Origin: an uncultured Chitinophaga sp.
GTDB taxonomy: Bacteria > Bacteroidota > Bacteroidia > Cytophagales > Cyclobacteriaceae
Length of the DNA stretch: 64,000 nt
NCBI GenBank assembly: GCA_902168205.1
Contig: CABHOK010000003.1
Location: 682,001-746,000, forward strand
Reading direction: 5' to 3'
The notes under the pieces were generated by a model. That model was given only the letters and a program-made list of their open reading frames with translations. It was not told the DNA's origin and ran no database searches. Made by a program: the position numbers and the translations under genes. Positions 28,282 to 38,500 of this stretch are shown piece after piece. Each line of letters opens with the position of its first letter. The stretch's first letter is position 1.

Positions 28282-29928
28282 CTAATTCACCACGGTATCA
28301 AACGCGCTGTTCAAAATCTTGCCGTTGCGTTTCATCTGGATCCAGATGCGATAGTTGCCGGGTGAGGGGAAGGCATACGGAAATTTTACGACTGAATGTT
28401 CTGCGTGTAGACTATCAGTTGTGTGAGTCATGGATGACATCAGGATCTTATTGCGTTCTCCTTCTGTCATGGCATCTAGATCGGATACGAGTCGGTCAAC
28501 GCTGTCCATGAAGATTTGTGGTGGCAGAATTTCTCCCCATTGCACCGGCCCTGTCTCTTGTTCAAAACGTGTCAGCATGGTTTGTTGTGATGCCATGGAA
28601 TAATTACCAACCGGGTGTAAATGTATATAGGTGCTGCCGTCATCTTTCATCACAACCGCGTGTCCCATCATACCCAGGTAAGGTTCCAGTTTGGCAGGTT
28701 CACCTTTCTCATCCTGTATCGCAAATGTTAATTCATATAGTTTACCGGATACGAAAGTTTCGTTTCGTGCATGCTCCCATATAGCGGATGATCCGTCTGC
28801 CAGTATTGTTTTTACTCCCGGTTTTCCACACACAACAATGTTGTCGTTTACAGCTATATTTTCGGATGCTGGTGCAATAGCATTTGTAGTGAAGTAAGTA
28901 TCATCTCTGTTAAAGAAAGATGAATCCACGGAAGTGAGTATCGCCGGAGTTTTACTTTCGATCTCAAGGGTATCCGGTATAGTTTCTGCGAAACCGGTAA
29001 GACGTGTAATATCAGCAAACACCAGGTATTTACCGGCAGGCAATGCTGGTAGTGGTGTGATATAGGTTACAGAATCTTTTCGTTGTGGATGGAGATGAGC
29101 GAACACATCCATGCTGCCGGCACGTACCAGGAACATGTGCATCAGTTTGCCATGATCGGGAATGACATACGACAGTCTGCGTGTATACACCAGGTTGTGA
29201 AGTCTTGTCTTATCGATCCGGAACTCCAGTACGGTTTTATTTGGCTGTTGTGTGATAGTAGATGTAGCCTGAAGCGGTTTATAGGTAAAGCGTTTATAGC
29301 GATCAGACCAGTTGTTCCACCACGACTTTCCTCCCCAGAGTATAAGTATTAACAATACGGCACTGATTCCTGCTCCGATCCAGCGCTTGCGTATGATTTT
29401 TGAACTTATACTTTCAGATGGCTTTACGAGGCCATCGCTTACGCTGGCGCTGATGATGGTGATCATTAATCCCACCAGCAGAATACAGAGCGCTAATAAA
29501 ATCCATCCTAAAGATGCAGGCATTTCCTTTTGCGCAGTTGAGACAGCCATTACCGGAACAATTACTTTTCCATTACCGCTGTCGCCATTTACTTCGAGTT
29601 CAATGCCCGATGTTCCGGCACTCATCAGCCATACAATTCCACGAAAGTGTCCGGGTTCACCAGGTACAGGTAGAATTTCATCAGCAGTAGGTGTGCCTTC
29701 ATCGCCTGCAAACCAGTATACCGGTTTGGCTCCTATAGCATGTATACCGGAAGCTTTGGTATATATATCGATTGTAGCCGTTCCGGGAATTACATCCGGA
29801 GGCGTGATCAATACCATTACGGCATAAGCACCGGCTTTACCTTCAAACGTTACTCCTGGACTTCCAATGTGTGCATCGGAAAAAACGGATATACCGATCG
29901 CAAGGATGAAAAGAAAAATCTTTTTCAT
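28282..29928 (-). CDS. Predicted copper membrane protein, PmoB-like architecture
   Basis: 548 residues. Seen: a signal peptide whose likely cleavage (SDA then His20) leaves an N-terminal histidine; a beta-rich domain at 20-138; two membrane helices at about 139-161 and 184-199; and a second beta-rich region holding two His/Met clusters, LMHMFLV with AHLHP (264-281) and MMGHAVV with IHLHP (419-439). Known: subunit B of particulate methane monooxygenase has an N-terminal His, an HxH motif and the order cupredoxin, two helices, cupredoxin. Inferred: a copper-binding partner of the PmoC-like protein encoded 10 bp upstream. The HxH motifs are in the C-terminal rather than the N-terminal domain, so function may differ. 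Alternative: an unrelated copper-storage or chaperone protein. Confidence 0.6.
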   Translation of the reverse strand: MKKIFLFILAIGISVFSDAHIGSPGVTFEGKAGAYAVMVLITPPDVIPGTATIDIYTKASGIHAIGAKPVYWFAGDEGTPTADEILPVPGEPGHFRGIVWLMSAGTSGIELEVNGDSGNGKVIVPVMAVSTAQKEMPASLGWILLALCILLVGLMITIISASVSDGLVKPSESISSKIIRKRWIGAGISAVLLILILWGGKSWWNNWSDRYKRFTYKPLQATSTITQQPNKTVLEFRIDKTRLHNLVYTRRLSYVIPDHGKLMHMFLVRAGSMDVFAHLHPQRKDSVTYITPLPALPAGKYLVFADITRLTGFAETIPDTLEIESKTPAILTSVDSSFFNRDDTYFTTNAIAPASENIAVNDNIVVCGKPGVKTILADGSSAIWEHARNETFVSGKLYELTFAIQDEKGEPAKLEPYLGMMGHAVVMKDDGSTYIHLHPVGNYSMASQQTMLTRFEQETGPVQWGEILPPQIFMDSVDRLVSDLDAMTEGERNKILMSSMTHTTDSLHAEHSVVKFPYAFPSPGNYRIWIQMKRNGKILNSAFDTVVN

Positions 29929-29938
29929 AAGAGAATCG

Positions 29939-31138
29939 TTAGCGCATAATTTTTTTCATCCAATGTCCCCACGACAAACCAACGCGGGCCGAGACTATAG
30001 CAATTACCAGTGCAATGGCTATACCTTTTACAAGATTGATACCGGACGAAACCATCCAGTCGCCAAACTCATAGCGATACGCCCAGTTTGGATCAGTGCC
30101 GAAATACCATTTTGAAGTTCCGAAGAACCAGTGTCCGTGAGAGGCCATCAGTACATTGGCGAACGGCCATTGTACAATGAGAAATATAACCAGGAAGCTA
30201 CAGCCATATACCATGGCGCGAAGCCAGCGATTTTGTTTTTCGAAACGATGCGTAATCATATCGATCATTATTGATGGTATAATGATGAGCAACGGAAACT
30301 CAAACGGCTGAAAAGTTGTCACCGGATTCAACACCGGTCCTAAGCGTGGTGTTGCCGGAAATAGCGGCAAGATCCAGTTCATCACCATCAGGAATATAGT
30401 ATATACTAGTGCAGCTTGTGTAGCGCCCCATTTTGATCGTGAAGAAACGGAGAAGGCTGTCAGAAATAACGGAAAGAGTAAAGATGCTACCTGGTAAAAC
30501 AGTACGCCATGCATGTCGTGTCTCGACAGGTATTCAGATGCGACCGTAAAGATCATGATCAGCACAAATCCGCCTGACAAAGCGAAAAGTATAGTAAAGC
30601 CTCTGTTACCGAGATGATCATGCAGTATATGTTCGGCATTCAGGTTTTGATAGGCCAGTACACTAATGATGGCACCAAACTGAATGGTGATCATACCCAG
30701 CAGCAATACCGTGTGTGGAGGTGAAAGAATTGTTACATCGAGACCGTAGGTATTGTGCCACCAGTCATCGAAAGGAGCGGAGGTTAGCATCGCTATCGCT
30801 CCCCATACGCAAAACAGATTGCCGAGCGATCCATAAAATATACCCCAGAATTTGATCGCTTTTCTCCGTTCAAAAGGAGATCCCGCAAAGGTTAATTTCA
30901 GGATGCGATAGCCTGAAAATATGCCGGCTGTTACACCGCCTATATATATAGCGAGGTGAGGCGCTGAGAACAAGCCATCGCGGCCAATACTCATGTGCCA
31001 CGATATATCCCAGATCAAACCAATAATAATACTCAGTGAAGAAAGCACTGTAGCATACAGGTAGAAGGGAACCGATGTTTTGGTTGCGGCCGCAGAAGTT
31101 TCAGGGGCTGCTGGCGATTGAAGGGTAATAGTATTCAT
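29939..31138 (-). CDS. Polytopic membrane protein with a PmoC-like metal motif
   Basis: 399 residues, about nine to ten helices. Residues 44-61 contain Asp44, His48 and His61 in WDISWHMSIGRDGLFSAPH. The D-x3-H-x12-H spacing, with the inner W-H, R-D and F, equals the copper-site ligands of PmoC from methane/ammonia monooxygenases as I remember them. A related set follows at 124-142: DDWWH, then SPPH (D-x3-H-x13-H). It is the first gene of a two-gene unit. No PmoA-like gene is adjacent. A copper-dependent oxygenase or copper-handling role is inference; the family itself was not otherwise recognised. Confidence 0.6.
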   Translation of the reverse strand: MNTITLQSPAAPETSAAATKTSVPFYLYATVLSSLSIIIGLIWDISWHMSIGRDGLFSAPHLAIYIGGVTAGIFSGYRILKLTFAGSPFERRKAIKFWGIFYGSLGNLFCVWGAIAMLTSAPFDDWWHNTYGLDVTILSPPHTVLLLGMITIQFGAIISVLAYQNLNAEHILHDHLGNRGFTILFALSGGFVLIMIFTVASEYLSRHDMHGVLFYQVASLLFPLFLTAFSVSSRSKWGATQAALVYTIFLMVMNWILPLFPATPRLGPVLNPVTTFQPFEFPLLIIIPSIMIDMITHRFEKQNRWLRAMVYGCSFLVIFLIVQWPFANVLMASHGHWFFGTSKWYFGTDPNWAYRYEFGDWMVSSGINLVKGIAIALVIAIVSARVGLSWGHWMKKIMR

Positions 31139-31223
31139 AGTAACGATCTTGAAAATGAATATACGGTAAATATAGACGGATCGGATTGTAAATTCTATCC
31201 GGATAAAGAACTAATCCGGTTAC

Positions 31224-33533
31224 TTAAAAACGGATGATAAAGGTAGTGCCTTTATCTACTTCGCTTTCTGCGGCTACGGTGCCGCCCATGGCTTCTGCCT
31301 GTGTTTTGGTTAAGAACAACCCTACACCACGCGCTTCCTTGTTATCGTGAAATGTTTTATGCAGACCAAATAGTTTTTCTCCGAAGCGCTCCATGTCTAT
31401 GCCGAGACCATTATCGCCTACACGTAATTCTGTTTTGTTATTAACAACATGAGAGGAAATGTGAAGCTGTAATTGTCGTGCCGGTGAACGATACTTGATG
31501 GCATTGGACAGCAGATTCTGAAGTATACTTTCCAGGTATGTTTTCGGATAAACTATTTTAGGCGCTTCGTTGAAATCATAGGTAACGCTGGCGGCACATT
31601 GAATGAGCTCACCCTCGAGTGACTGAATTACCTTATCCAGTATATCTTTAAAGCGTATCTCTACTTTCTCAATCTCGGTGTCATTTTTTACTTTCAGTGT
31701 CTCCATGAGTTCGTTCATGGTTTCACCGAGGTTGTTGGCAACGTTCTTTATCTTTTCAAAAATGATACGGTAATCTTCAACGGAACTGTCGTGGTTGACG
31801 AAGTTGATCAGCGCTTTTATATTCCCGACAGGGGAACGAAGGTTGTGCGAAATGATGTGTGCGAACTCATCAAGCTGCCGGTTCTGTTCCTGCAGGTGCA
31901 AGGCCAGTGTCTCCAGGTTTTGCTTGGAGAGTAATAATTCTTCTTCCGACTTTTTACGTTCGGTAATGTCGATAGCAGAAGCGTAGATCGAAGTATTCTT
32001 GACATCAACCCCCGATCCCCATAATAACCATCGGTACGAACCATCGCTGCAACGATAGCGATTTTCGAAAGTCGACAGATTATTTCCCTGCAGTATATAT
32101 TCGAATGCATCCTTCGTTGCCGCTATATCATCCGGATGTATAAAATCCAGGAAGTGTTTTGAACGCAATGCTTCTTCTGTCCAGCCCAGTAAATGACTCC
32201 ACGCAGGGTTCAGCTTCTGGAAGTATCCGTCAAATGAAAGTATAGCACTCAGGTTTACAGCGTTGTTGAACAGTCGGTAATTTTCTTCTGCTACCTTTTG
32301 CAGTTCTATTTCAGCGTTCTTCTGTGTCGTTACATCAATAATAACGCCTTCAATCAGTAAGAGTTTATCGTCATCGTAAATGCCGGCACCTACTTCTTTG
32401 ATCCATCGTATGTCTCCGTCCCGATGGAAGATCCGGTATTCAAGCTGGAAATTTTTCCGTTGGGCCAGTGCCTCTTCAACCGTCTTGAAAATATAGTCTG
32501 CATCTTCAGGATGATACAGCATGGTGAAATTTACTTCGCCACCAATGAATTCTTCCGCTATATATCCGGTGATCTGGTTTACCTTTTCATTCAGATAAAC
32601 CATGGAATAAATTTCGTCATTACGGCACAGGTATATAGCACCTGGCATATTCTCGGCCATGAGCCTGAATTTCTTTTCACTCTCACGCAACAGAAATTCA
32701 GTTTGCTTTTGTGCGGTTATATCACGAACCAATATTATTACCCGCTCGTGGTTGATGAACGAAATTTTTGCCGCACTCCAGCGGTTGCCGCTATCAATAT
32801 AGTACTCTATATATTGCGATATCTTCGTGTGAAATACCCTGGTTATATTCTCGCTATAAAGAGTAGCGAGCGGCTCCGGCAGTACTTCCTTTAACGGAAG
32901 CCCGAGGTAATTCTCCTTACTCTTCATCAGCAGTAAGTCATGCCGCTTGGTCCACAGGTTGGTAAATACACCGTAACGATCAACCTCGAAAACTATATCA
33001 TCGATTGAATGAAGCAGTGCCTGCAGGTGTGTTTCTGACGACCGGATTTTCTCTTCTATATTTTTCTGCTCGGTTATATCCGTAGCTATACCGGCATACC
33101 CGATCAACCGATCTTTCTCATCATGTAAACATGAAATAGAAAGCATTACCGGAAAGCGATTGCCGCTTTTGCTGATATAGGTCCACTCGTATCGGTCAGT
33201 TGTTTTGCGTGCGCGTGCTTTGGCTACAAAAACATCAAAGCCTGGTATTACGGTATCGTTGAGTTCTTCCGAAAGTTCTTTGGCGCGTAATACAACCTCA
33301 TCCGGATCATGGAAGAGTATAGGAGTTTGTTTGCCGATCATATCTTCGGCCTTGAACCCGAGCAACTGTTCAGCTGCTACATTGAAGCTTGTGATGATAC
33401 CTTCAGGATTGGTAGAAATAATGGCAAGGTCGGTCGCGTTTATGATTGCCTCCTGCAGACGATAGGCATCGGCAAGGGCATTCAGAAACTTATCTTCTTG
33501 AATATATTTGTGAGAAAGCGGTGAATTCTCCAT
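31224..33533 (-). CDS. Cytosolic multi-PAS sensor histidine kinase
   Basis: 769 residues, no membrane segment. Four PAS domains lie at about 25-155, 165-285, 290-410 and 415-540 (for example YIFKTVEEALAQRKNFQLEYR in the third). A dimerisation helix follows with the His in FAHIISHNLRSPVGN near 570, then an ATPase domain with NAIKYRS and the G box VGDNGLGIDM. No receiver domain or response regulator is adjacent, so its partner is unknown. PAS ligands cannot be inferred. Confidence 0.93.
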   Translation of the reverse strand: MENSPLSHKYIQEDKFLNALADAYRLQEAIINATDLAIISTNPEGIITSFNVAAEQLLGFKAEDMIGKQTPILFHDPDEVVLRAKELSEELNDTVIPGFDVFVAKARARKTTDRYEWTYISKSGNRFPVMLSISCLHDEKDRLIGYAGIATDITEQKNIEEKIRSSETHLQALLHSIDDIVFEVDRYGVFTNLWTKRHDLLLMKSKENYLGLPLKEVLPEPLATLYSENITRVFHTKISQYIEYYIDSGNRWSAAKISFINHERVIILVRDITAQKQTEFLLRESEKKFRLMAENMPGAIYLCRNDEIYSMVYLNEKVNQITGYIAEEFIGGEVNFTMLYHPEDADYIFKTVEEALAQRKNFQLEYRIFHRDGDIRWIKEVGAGIYDDDKLLLIEGVIIDVTTQKNAEIELQKVAEENYRLFNNAVNLSAILSFDGYFQKLNPAWSHLLGWTEEALRSKHFLDFIHPDDIAATKDAFEYILQGNNLSTFENRYRCSDGSYRWLLWGSGVDVKNTSIYASAIDITERKKSEEELLLSKQNLETLALHLQEQNRQLDEFAHIISHNLRSPVGNIKALINFVNHDSSVEDYRIIFEKIKNVANNLGETMNELMETLKVKNDTEIEKVEIRFKDILDKVIQSLEGELIQCAASVTYDFNEAPKIVYPKTYLESILQNLLSNAIKYRSPARQLQLHISSHVVNNKTELRVGDNGLGIDMERFGEKLFGLHKTFHDNKEARGVGLFLTKTQAEAMGGTVAAESEVDKGTTFIIRF

Positions 33534-33604
33534 CGAAGGTATGGGCTCGACTACGAATTTACTGCATTTCGGGGAGCTATCAGTATAAACTCATAAAAAT
33601 AAAC

Positions 33605-34396
33605 TCAGGAGAATCCGCGCTGCCGCTTGGCTTCGAAAATAACCACGGCAGCCGCGGTGGAAACGTTCATGGAGTCAATTTTACCCTGCATCGGGATGAT
33701 GATATTTGCATCCGAATGCTTCACCCACACATCCGATAGTCCGGTGGCCTCCGTACCCATAACAATGGCACTTGGACGGGTAAAATCAGTCAGGTGATAT
33801 TGCTTCGATGCCTGCAGGTAGGTGCAGTAAATCGTAATGTTATTTTTTTTCAGCCACTGGATTGTCTCATCCGAAGTTGCCGATGCAAGCTGGTTGGTAA
33901 ACACACACCCTACACTGGAACGTATAACGTTTGGATTGTAGAAGTCAGTTTGCGGGTCGCAGATGATCACGGCATCAACACCTGCGGCATCGGCCGTGCG
34001 TAACAATGCTCCCAGGTTCCCCGGTTTTTCAACGGCTTCTACAATGAGCAGCAATGGATTTTTACTTAGTGTCAGTTGGTCGAGTCGATGCGTTTTTTGT
34101 TCCGCTACCGCGATGAGTCCACCAGTGCCTTCGCGTACGGCTATCTTTTCAAACACTTCGCGTGATACTGGTATAAGTTGCTGATCTGACTTGGCGAATG
34201 CCTTTACTTCTTGCAGACTGATGATGTCTTCACAGAAAAAAAGATTGCCGATTTTATAGCCGGCTTCCAGCGCCAGACCAATTTCCTTTTTGCCCTCGAT
34301 AGTAAAGAGACACTGCTTTCTTCGCTCGCGAGGTTTTTCAAGCGCAATCAGATTCTTGACTTTCGGATTTTGTGTACTGGTGATCAGGAAATGCAT
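33605..34396 (-). CDS. TrmH/SpoU-family RNA 2'-O-methyltransferase
   Basis: 263 residues. N-terminal substrate-binding region (NPKVKNLIALEKPRERRK, FTIEGKKEIGLAL) and a SPOUT domain with motif 1 (EKPGNLGALLRTADA), motif 2 (IVMGTEATGLSD) and motif 3 (IPMQGKIDSMNVSTAAAV) are visible. Such enzymes methylate ribose in rRNA or tRNA; the target nucleotide is unknown. Start at 34396 (MHFLITST) fits a promoter just upstream. A longer frame to 34486 crosses that promoter. Confidence 0.9.
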   Translation of the reverse strand: MHFLITSTQNPKVKNLIALEKPRERRKQCLFTIEGKKEIGLALEAGYKIGNLFFCEDIISLQEVKAFAKSDQQLIPVSREVFEKIAVREGTGGLIAVAEQKTHRLDQLTLSKNPLLLIVEAVEKPGNLGALLRTADAAGVDAVIICDPQTDFYNPNVIRSSVGCVFTNQLASATSDETIQWLKKNNITIYCTYLQASKQYHLTDFTRPSAIVMGTEATGLSDVWVKHSDANIIIPMQGKIDSMNVSTAAAVVIFEAKRQRGFS

Positions 34397-34401
34397 AACG
34401 G

Positions 34402-34432
34402 CAAAGCTAATACGGCAAGGGTAAAGCTGAAA
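34402..34432 (-). promoter_or_regulatory. Promoter for the TrmH-like gene
   Basis: Minus strand TTTC (one mismatch from TTTG), 19-nt spacer, TAGCTTTG (exact -7), ending 5 nt before the ATG. This supports the shorter start and a near-leaderless message. Confidence 0.6.
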
Positions 34433-34517
34433 GCACCCGGTTGAAAGCTTCTGTTTTTTGCAAAGCATGCTTTTCACTTTCTGCATTAAACTTAAAAAGC
34501 TTTAGTTTTACGGCTTT

Positions 34518-35411
34518 ATGAAACTATTGCATCCTTCTTCCTGGAAAGACTACGAGTTGATTGACTCCGGTGATTGTGAAAAACTGGAACGTTTTGGAAA
34601 ATATACTTTGATTCGTCCGGAGCCACAGGCCATCTGGAGTAAATCGTTGAGCGACCAGGAATGGAAGAAAGTTGCCGATGCTAAATTTGTTCGTGAACAA
34701 AAGGACAAGTTTCGATTTTCAGATGATGTAAAGGGCGGATGGTCGCGCAACCAGGGCATGCCCGAAACCTGGAACGTGCAATATCAATACAATGATTTAA
34801 ACCTCACCTTACGACTGGCCCTTACAAGTTTCGGACACGTGGGTATTTTCCCGGAGCAGGGTAGTAACTGGAATTTTATTTACGATACAGTTTCGGGCTG
34901 GAGTATAAATAAACCCCGCGTACTAAATCTTTTCGCTTATACCGGGGCAGCCTCGGTAGTAGCGCGTTCGGCAGGAGCAGAAGTGATACATTGTGATGCT
35001 TCGCGTCCTGGTATAAATTGGGCAAACCAGAATATGCAATTGAATAACTTGAATGATATCCGCTGGGTATACGAAGATGCATTCAAGTTTGTGAGACGCG
35101 AAGTAAAGCGAGGCAATACCTACAACGGTATCATTATGGACCCGCCACCGTATGGCCGCGGTCCGGAAGGAGAGAAGTGGACACTGCAGGAACAGTTGAA
35201 CGAACTGATCGAGATGAGCAGTAAATTACTCGAAAGGAAAAATTACTTCTTTATACTCAGCATGTACGCTGTGGGTCTGTCGCCAATCGTAGGACTAAAT
35301 GTTGCGAAGACTCATTTCGATATTACAGATGCCGAGTACGGTGAGTTCTTCCTGAAATCCAAACAAGGTAAAGATTTGCCGATGGGGACGTTTCTGCGAT
35401 TTAGAAAATAA
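34518..35411 (+). CDS. Class I SAM-dependent methyltransferase, RlmI-like
   Basis: 297 residues. The SAM-binding motif VLNLFAYTGAASVVARSAGA and the catalytic MDPPPYGRGPEG segment are typical of the RlmI/RlmK rRNA cytosine methyltransferase group. The PUA domain usual in RlmI is not obvious in the N-terminal 120 residues. Probably an RNA (cytosine-C5) methyltransferase by family; target unknown. Divergent from the TrmH-like gene. Confidence 0.85.
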   Translation: MKLLHPSSWKDYELIDSGDCEKLERFGKYTLIRPEPQAIWSKSLSDQEWKKVADAKFVREQKDKFRFSDDVKGGWSRNQGMPETWNVQYQYNDLNLTLRLALTSFGHVGIFPEQGSNWNFIYDTVSGWSINKPRVLNLFAYTGAASVVARSAGAEVIHCDASRPGINWANQNMQLNNLNDIRWVYEDAFKFVRREVKRGNTYNGIIMDPPPYGRGPEGEKWTLQEQLNELIEMSSKLLERKNYFFILSMYAVGLSPIVGLNVAKTHFDITDAEYGEFFLKSKQGKDLPMGTFLRFRK

Positions 35412-35418
35412 ATTGATT

Positions 35419-35500
35419 CCCGCAGAGGACGCAGATTTACACAGATAAAGACAGAAAATATATAGTATATATTCCGCGTATATTTGCGCAAATCTGCGGG
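35419..35500. repeat. REP-like palindromic element, copy 1
   Basis: An imperfect palindrome bounded by CCCGCAGA and TCTGCGGG, with internal CGCAGATTTACACAG and GCGTATATTTGCGC. A second copy lies at 60085-60160. It sits 8-14 bp from the flanking convergent stop codons. Confidence 0.8.
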
Positions 35501-35513
35501 CTGAAAATTGCAT

Positions 35514-38500
35514 TTAGTCTAAGCCGATCATCATAAAAGCCCCCCAATATATAGGCTCCGGGTAATCGGTGCGAAGTTCTTTTTTTGCATCGATAAAGCT
35601 CTGACGCAGGTTGCCCGTGTTAAGCCACTTCTGGTAAAATTTCAGCATGAGTTGCTGGGTTGCTTCGTCATCCACTTTGAACATACTCATGATCAAAACT
35701 TTTGCTCCTGCTACGAGGAAAGCACGTTGCAAACCATATACACCTTCACCGGCTTCAAGATCACCAAGTCCTGTTTCGCAGGCGCTTAATACAACCAGGT
35801 CTGTTTTATCCAGGTTGAGACTCATCGCTTCGTAAGCCGTGAGTATACCGTTCTCCATATTGAAGTTATAGCTTGTCTTATCCATCAGGTCTCCGGCACC
35901 TTTCAGTAAAAGACCAGTACGCATTAACGGGTTCTGCGCCATCACCGCTTCATTGCCTTCTATTTGCTGCTCCAGTGTAACCTGCGCAGTAGGTCTGTAG
36001 AAACCATGAGTAGCAATGTGGAATATCTTTGGATTACTCATCTCTTTGATCTTTTCTTCCGAAGCGAGATTTTCTACGTACTCGGCCGTTAACCATCCTT
36101 TTTGCTTCAGCATGAATTGCACTTGTGTTACTTCTTTTTCCGTTCCCGGAAGCGGTGCTATAAGCTGATCGGTGGAAGCCGTGAGGTAAAATTTAGGATT
36201 GCCAAACATCGTTGCTGTGTTCTCCGATGTAGTAGCTCTTGATTTTATATTGCGCAGGTAAAGATCTTTGGTATTGCTTACCAGTACAATGTTGGAGTTG
36301 TCGATTACATAGCGGCCATCCGGTGTAGGTATAGCTTCCAGGTTTATCTGGTTATAGACACCGTCTGCGGATAGATATACCGTTGCAACCTGTCCGATTT
36401 CATTCACGATGGGTTGCCAGAATATATTGTATGAGTATGTATCAGGAATTTTTCCGGTAATGGCATTGCGATAGAATTTGAAATATCGGTTCTCCATCTT
36501 CTTACCGTCTTTCAGAATAATAACTTTCGGTTTGGAAAACTCTTTCTTGATATATAGCGCTGCGTAAATTACCGAATCGGTGAGCGTATGATTGAAATAA
36601 CGGTAACGCACCATTTCAATGGCAACGTCATTTGGCTTTAATACTTTTTTCACGTCATCATACGTGATGCGCTTGTTATCGAATGATTGTCCGAAGAGTT
36701 CAGATTTCTGACTGAGCTCTTTTTCCAAACGCTCAACCTCCTGTTGCAAAGCAGATGGATCAATCTGACTTTCCAACAACTGTGCAGGACTCAATGATAA
36801 TGCCAGGGTAAGTTGTTCTTTCTTCTGTATCCAGGTATTGTACTGCGATTTCAGTTGTTCATCCGTACTGTTCAGAATGCGCTCACGGATTTTGATCGAA
36901 GAGCTAAGCAACAATGCCTTCGTGAGTAATTGATAGTTATATACTTTACCTGTTAAGTCGCGGAAGTCTTCGAGGTTACTAAAAGCAAGCGTGTTATAAA
37001 ACTCAAAGTCGCCTTTGATAGTATTCCAGTATTTAGCTTTTTCACGTTCACTCAAAGCCGGGAAGAAGTCTTTAATGAAGCCTTCGTAGTTGTTGAGTGC
37101 TTCTTCAACAAGTTTCTTCGAGCGCTTATAGTCTTTCTGCATGTAGTATACCTTGCTGAGCTTCGATAGTACTTTTACATACTCCGGATGTGACGCGCTG
37201 AAGAATTGTTCGTACAAGTCTTTGGACTTTGTATAAAACTCTTCTGCCTTTTTGTAGTTCTTCTGCTGGTAGTATACATCTCCCGTCAATGTATAAATAC
37301 TAGCCGTGTTGATGTTGTTCTTTTTGCCAGTCTTAGTGCGCCAGATATTTTCGGCTACCGTGAGCGAGTTGAACGCTATATCGAATTTCTTTTCAGAGAT
37401 ATAGAGTACAGCAACGTTTTTTAATATTTCGGCATACTGCGGATTGTCTTTACCAAGTTTACTCGCCATAATATCGCGCGACTCGATCATCAGTTTTTCA
37501 ACTTCCTTGCGGTTGTCACCTTTGTAGAATTTGATCAGCGCCAGCTGTGAAATTGATTTGGCTACTTCGATGTGATTGCGACCAAATTGTTTCTCCTGGC
37601 TGGTAATTGCTTTTATCACATTGTCCTGTGCCTTTTCATAATCCCCAAGGGTATAGTATATATCGCTGAGTAATTTTTGAGTCGGAGCTGTTTTGGTAGA
37701 AGTTTCTCCATATGTTTTTACAGCGATCTGGTTGGCACGTTGCGCAGTTCGCTCGGCTTCTGTATAATCACCTTTTGCCAGAAGAATTCTTCCTTTGTTT
37801 ACCAGGGGTTCTATCAGACGAAGCGAGTTCTTGCCATACAGTTTTTCGTACTCCGGTATCTGCGTATTCAGCATATTATAGGCTTCGTAAAAATCTCCGA
37901 GCTGAATAAAGAGCGCAGTGAGTTCTTCGGCTGTGGCAAGCTCGTTTCCGAATTCTACATTGGCTTTCGAGATGAGACGATTGGAACGATCGAGGTTCGC
38001 TTCGGCTTCATCGAACATCCCTTTTATACCATAGAGTTTAGCTTGTGTATCGATAGCGTGAACATAATCTGCTATACGCGAATCATCTTTGCGATATTCT
38101 TCCAAGATCTTCAATGCCTTGGCGATATCCGCTTCAGCTTTTTCATATTTACCGATCTTTAGCGCCAGACCAGCAATGCGATCAAGCTCTTTGCCATACT
38201 CCGGATCTTCGTTGCTATATTTTAACACCGCTTTATCAGAAGCATCGTTCAATGTTTTTAAGGCGAGATCATATTGATCGGTCAGTTCATACCACGTTGC
38301 AATGTGGTTGAGTATATTCAACAGATCTTTGTGTTGTTCGCCAATCTGTTTTTCAACCACTCCAAAATAGCTTTCCTTATATATTTTGCCGGCTTCATCA
38401 ATTTTGTTAGTGTAATCGAGATAGAAGTCGGCAAGGTATATTTTGGAAAGGTGGTACTCCGGAGAATTTTCGCCATAGAGTTCTTTCTTGATTTCGGTCA

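Noticed and set aside
28282-31138. Firm annotation as methane/ammonia monooxygenase
   Set aside because: Only motif spacing and architecture agree, the HxH motifs are in a different domain and no subunit A gene is present; kept as a hypothesis.
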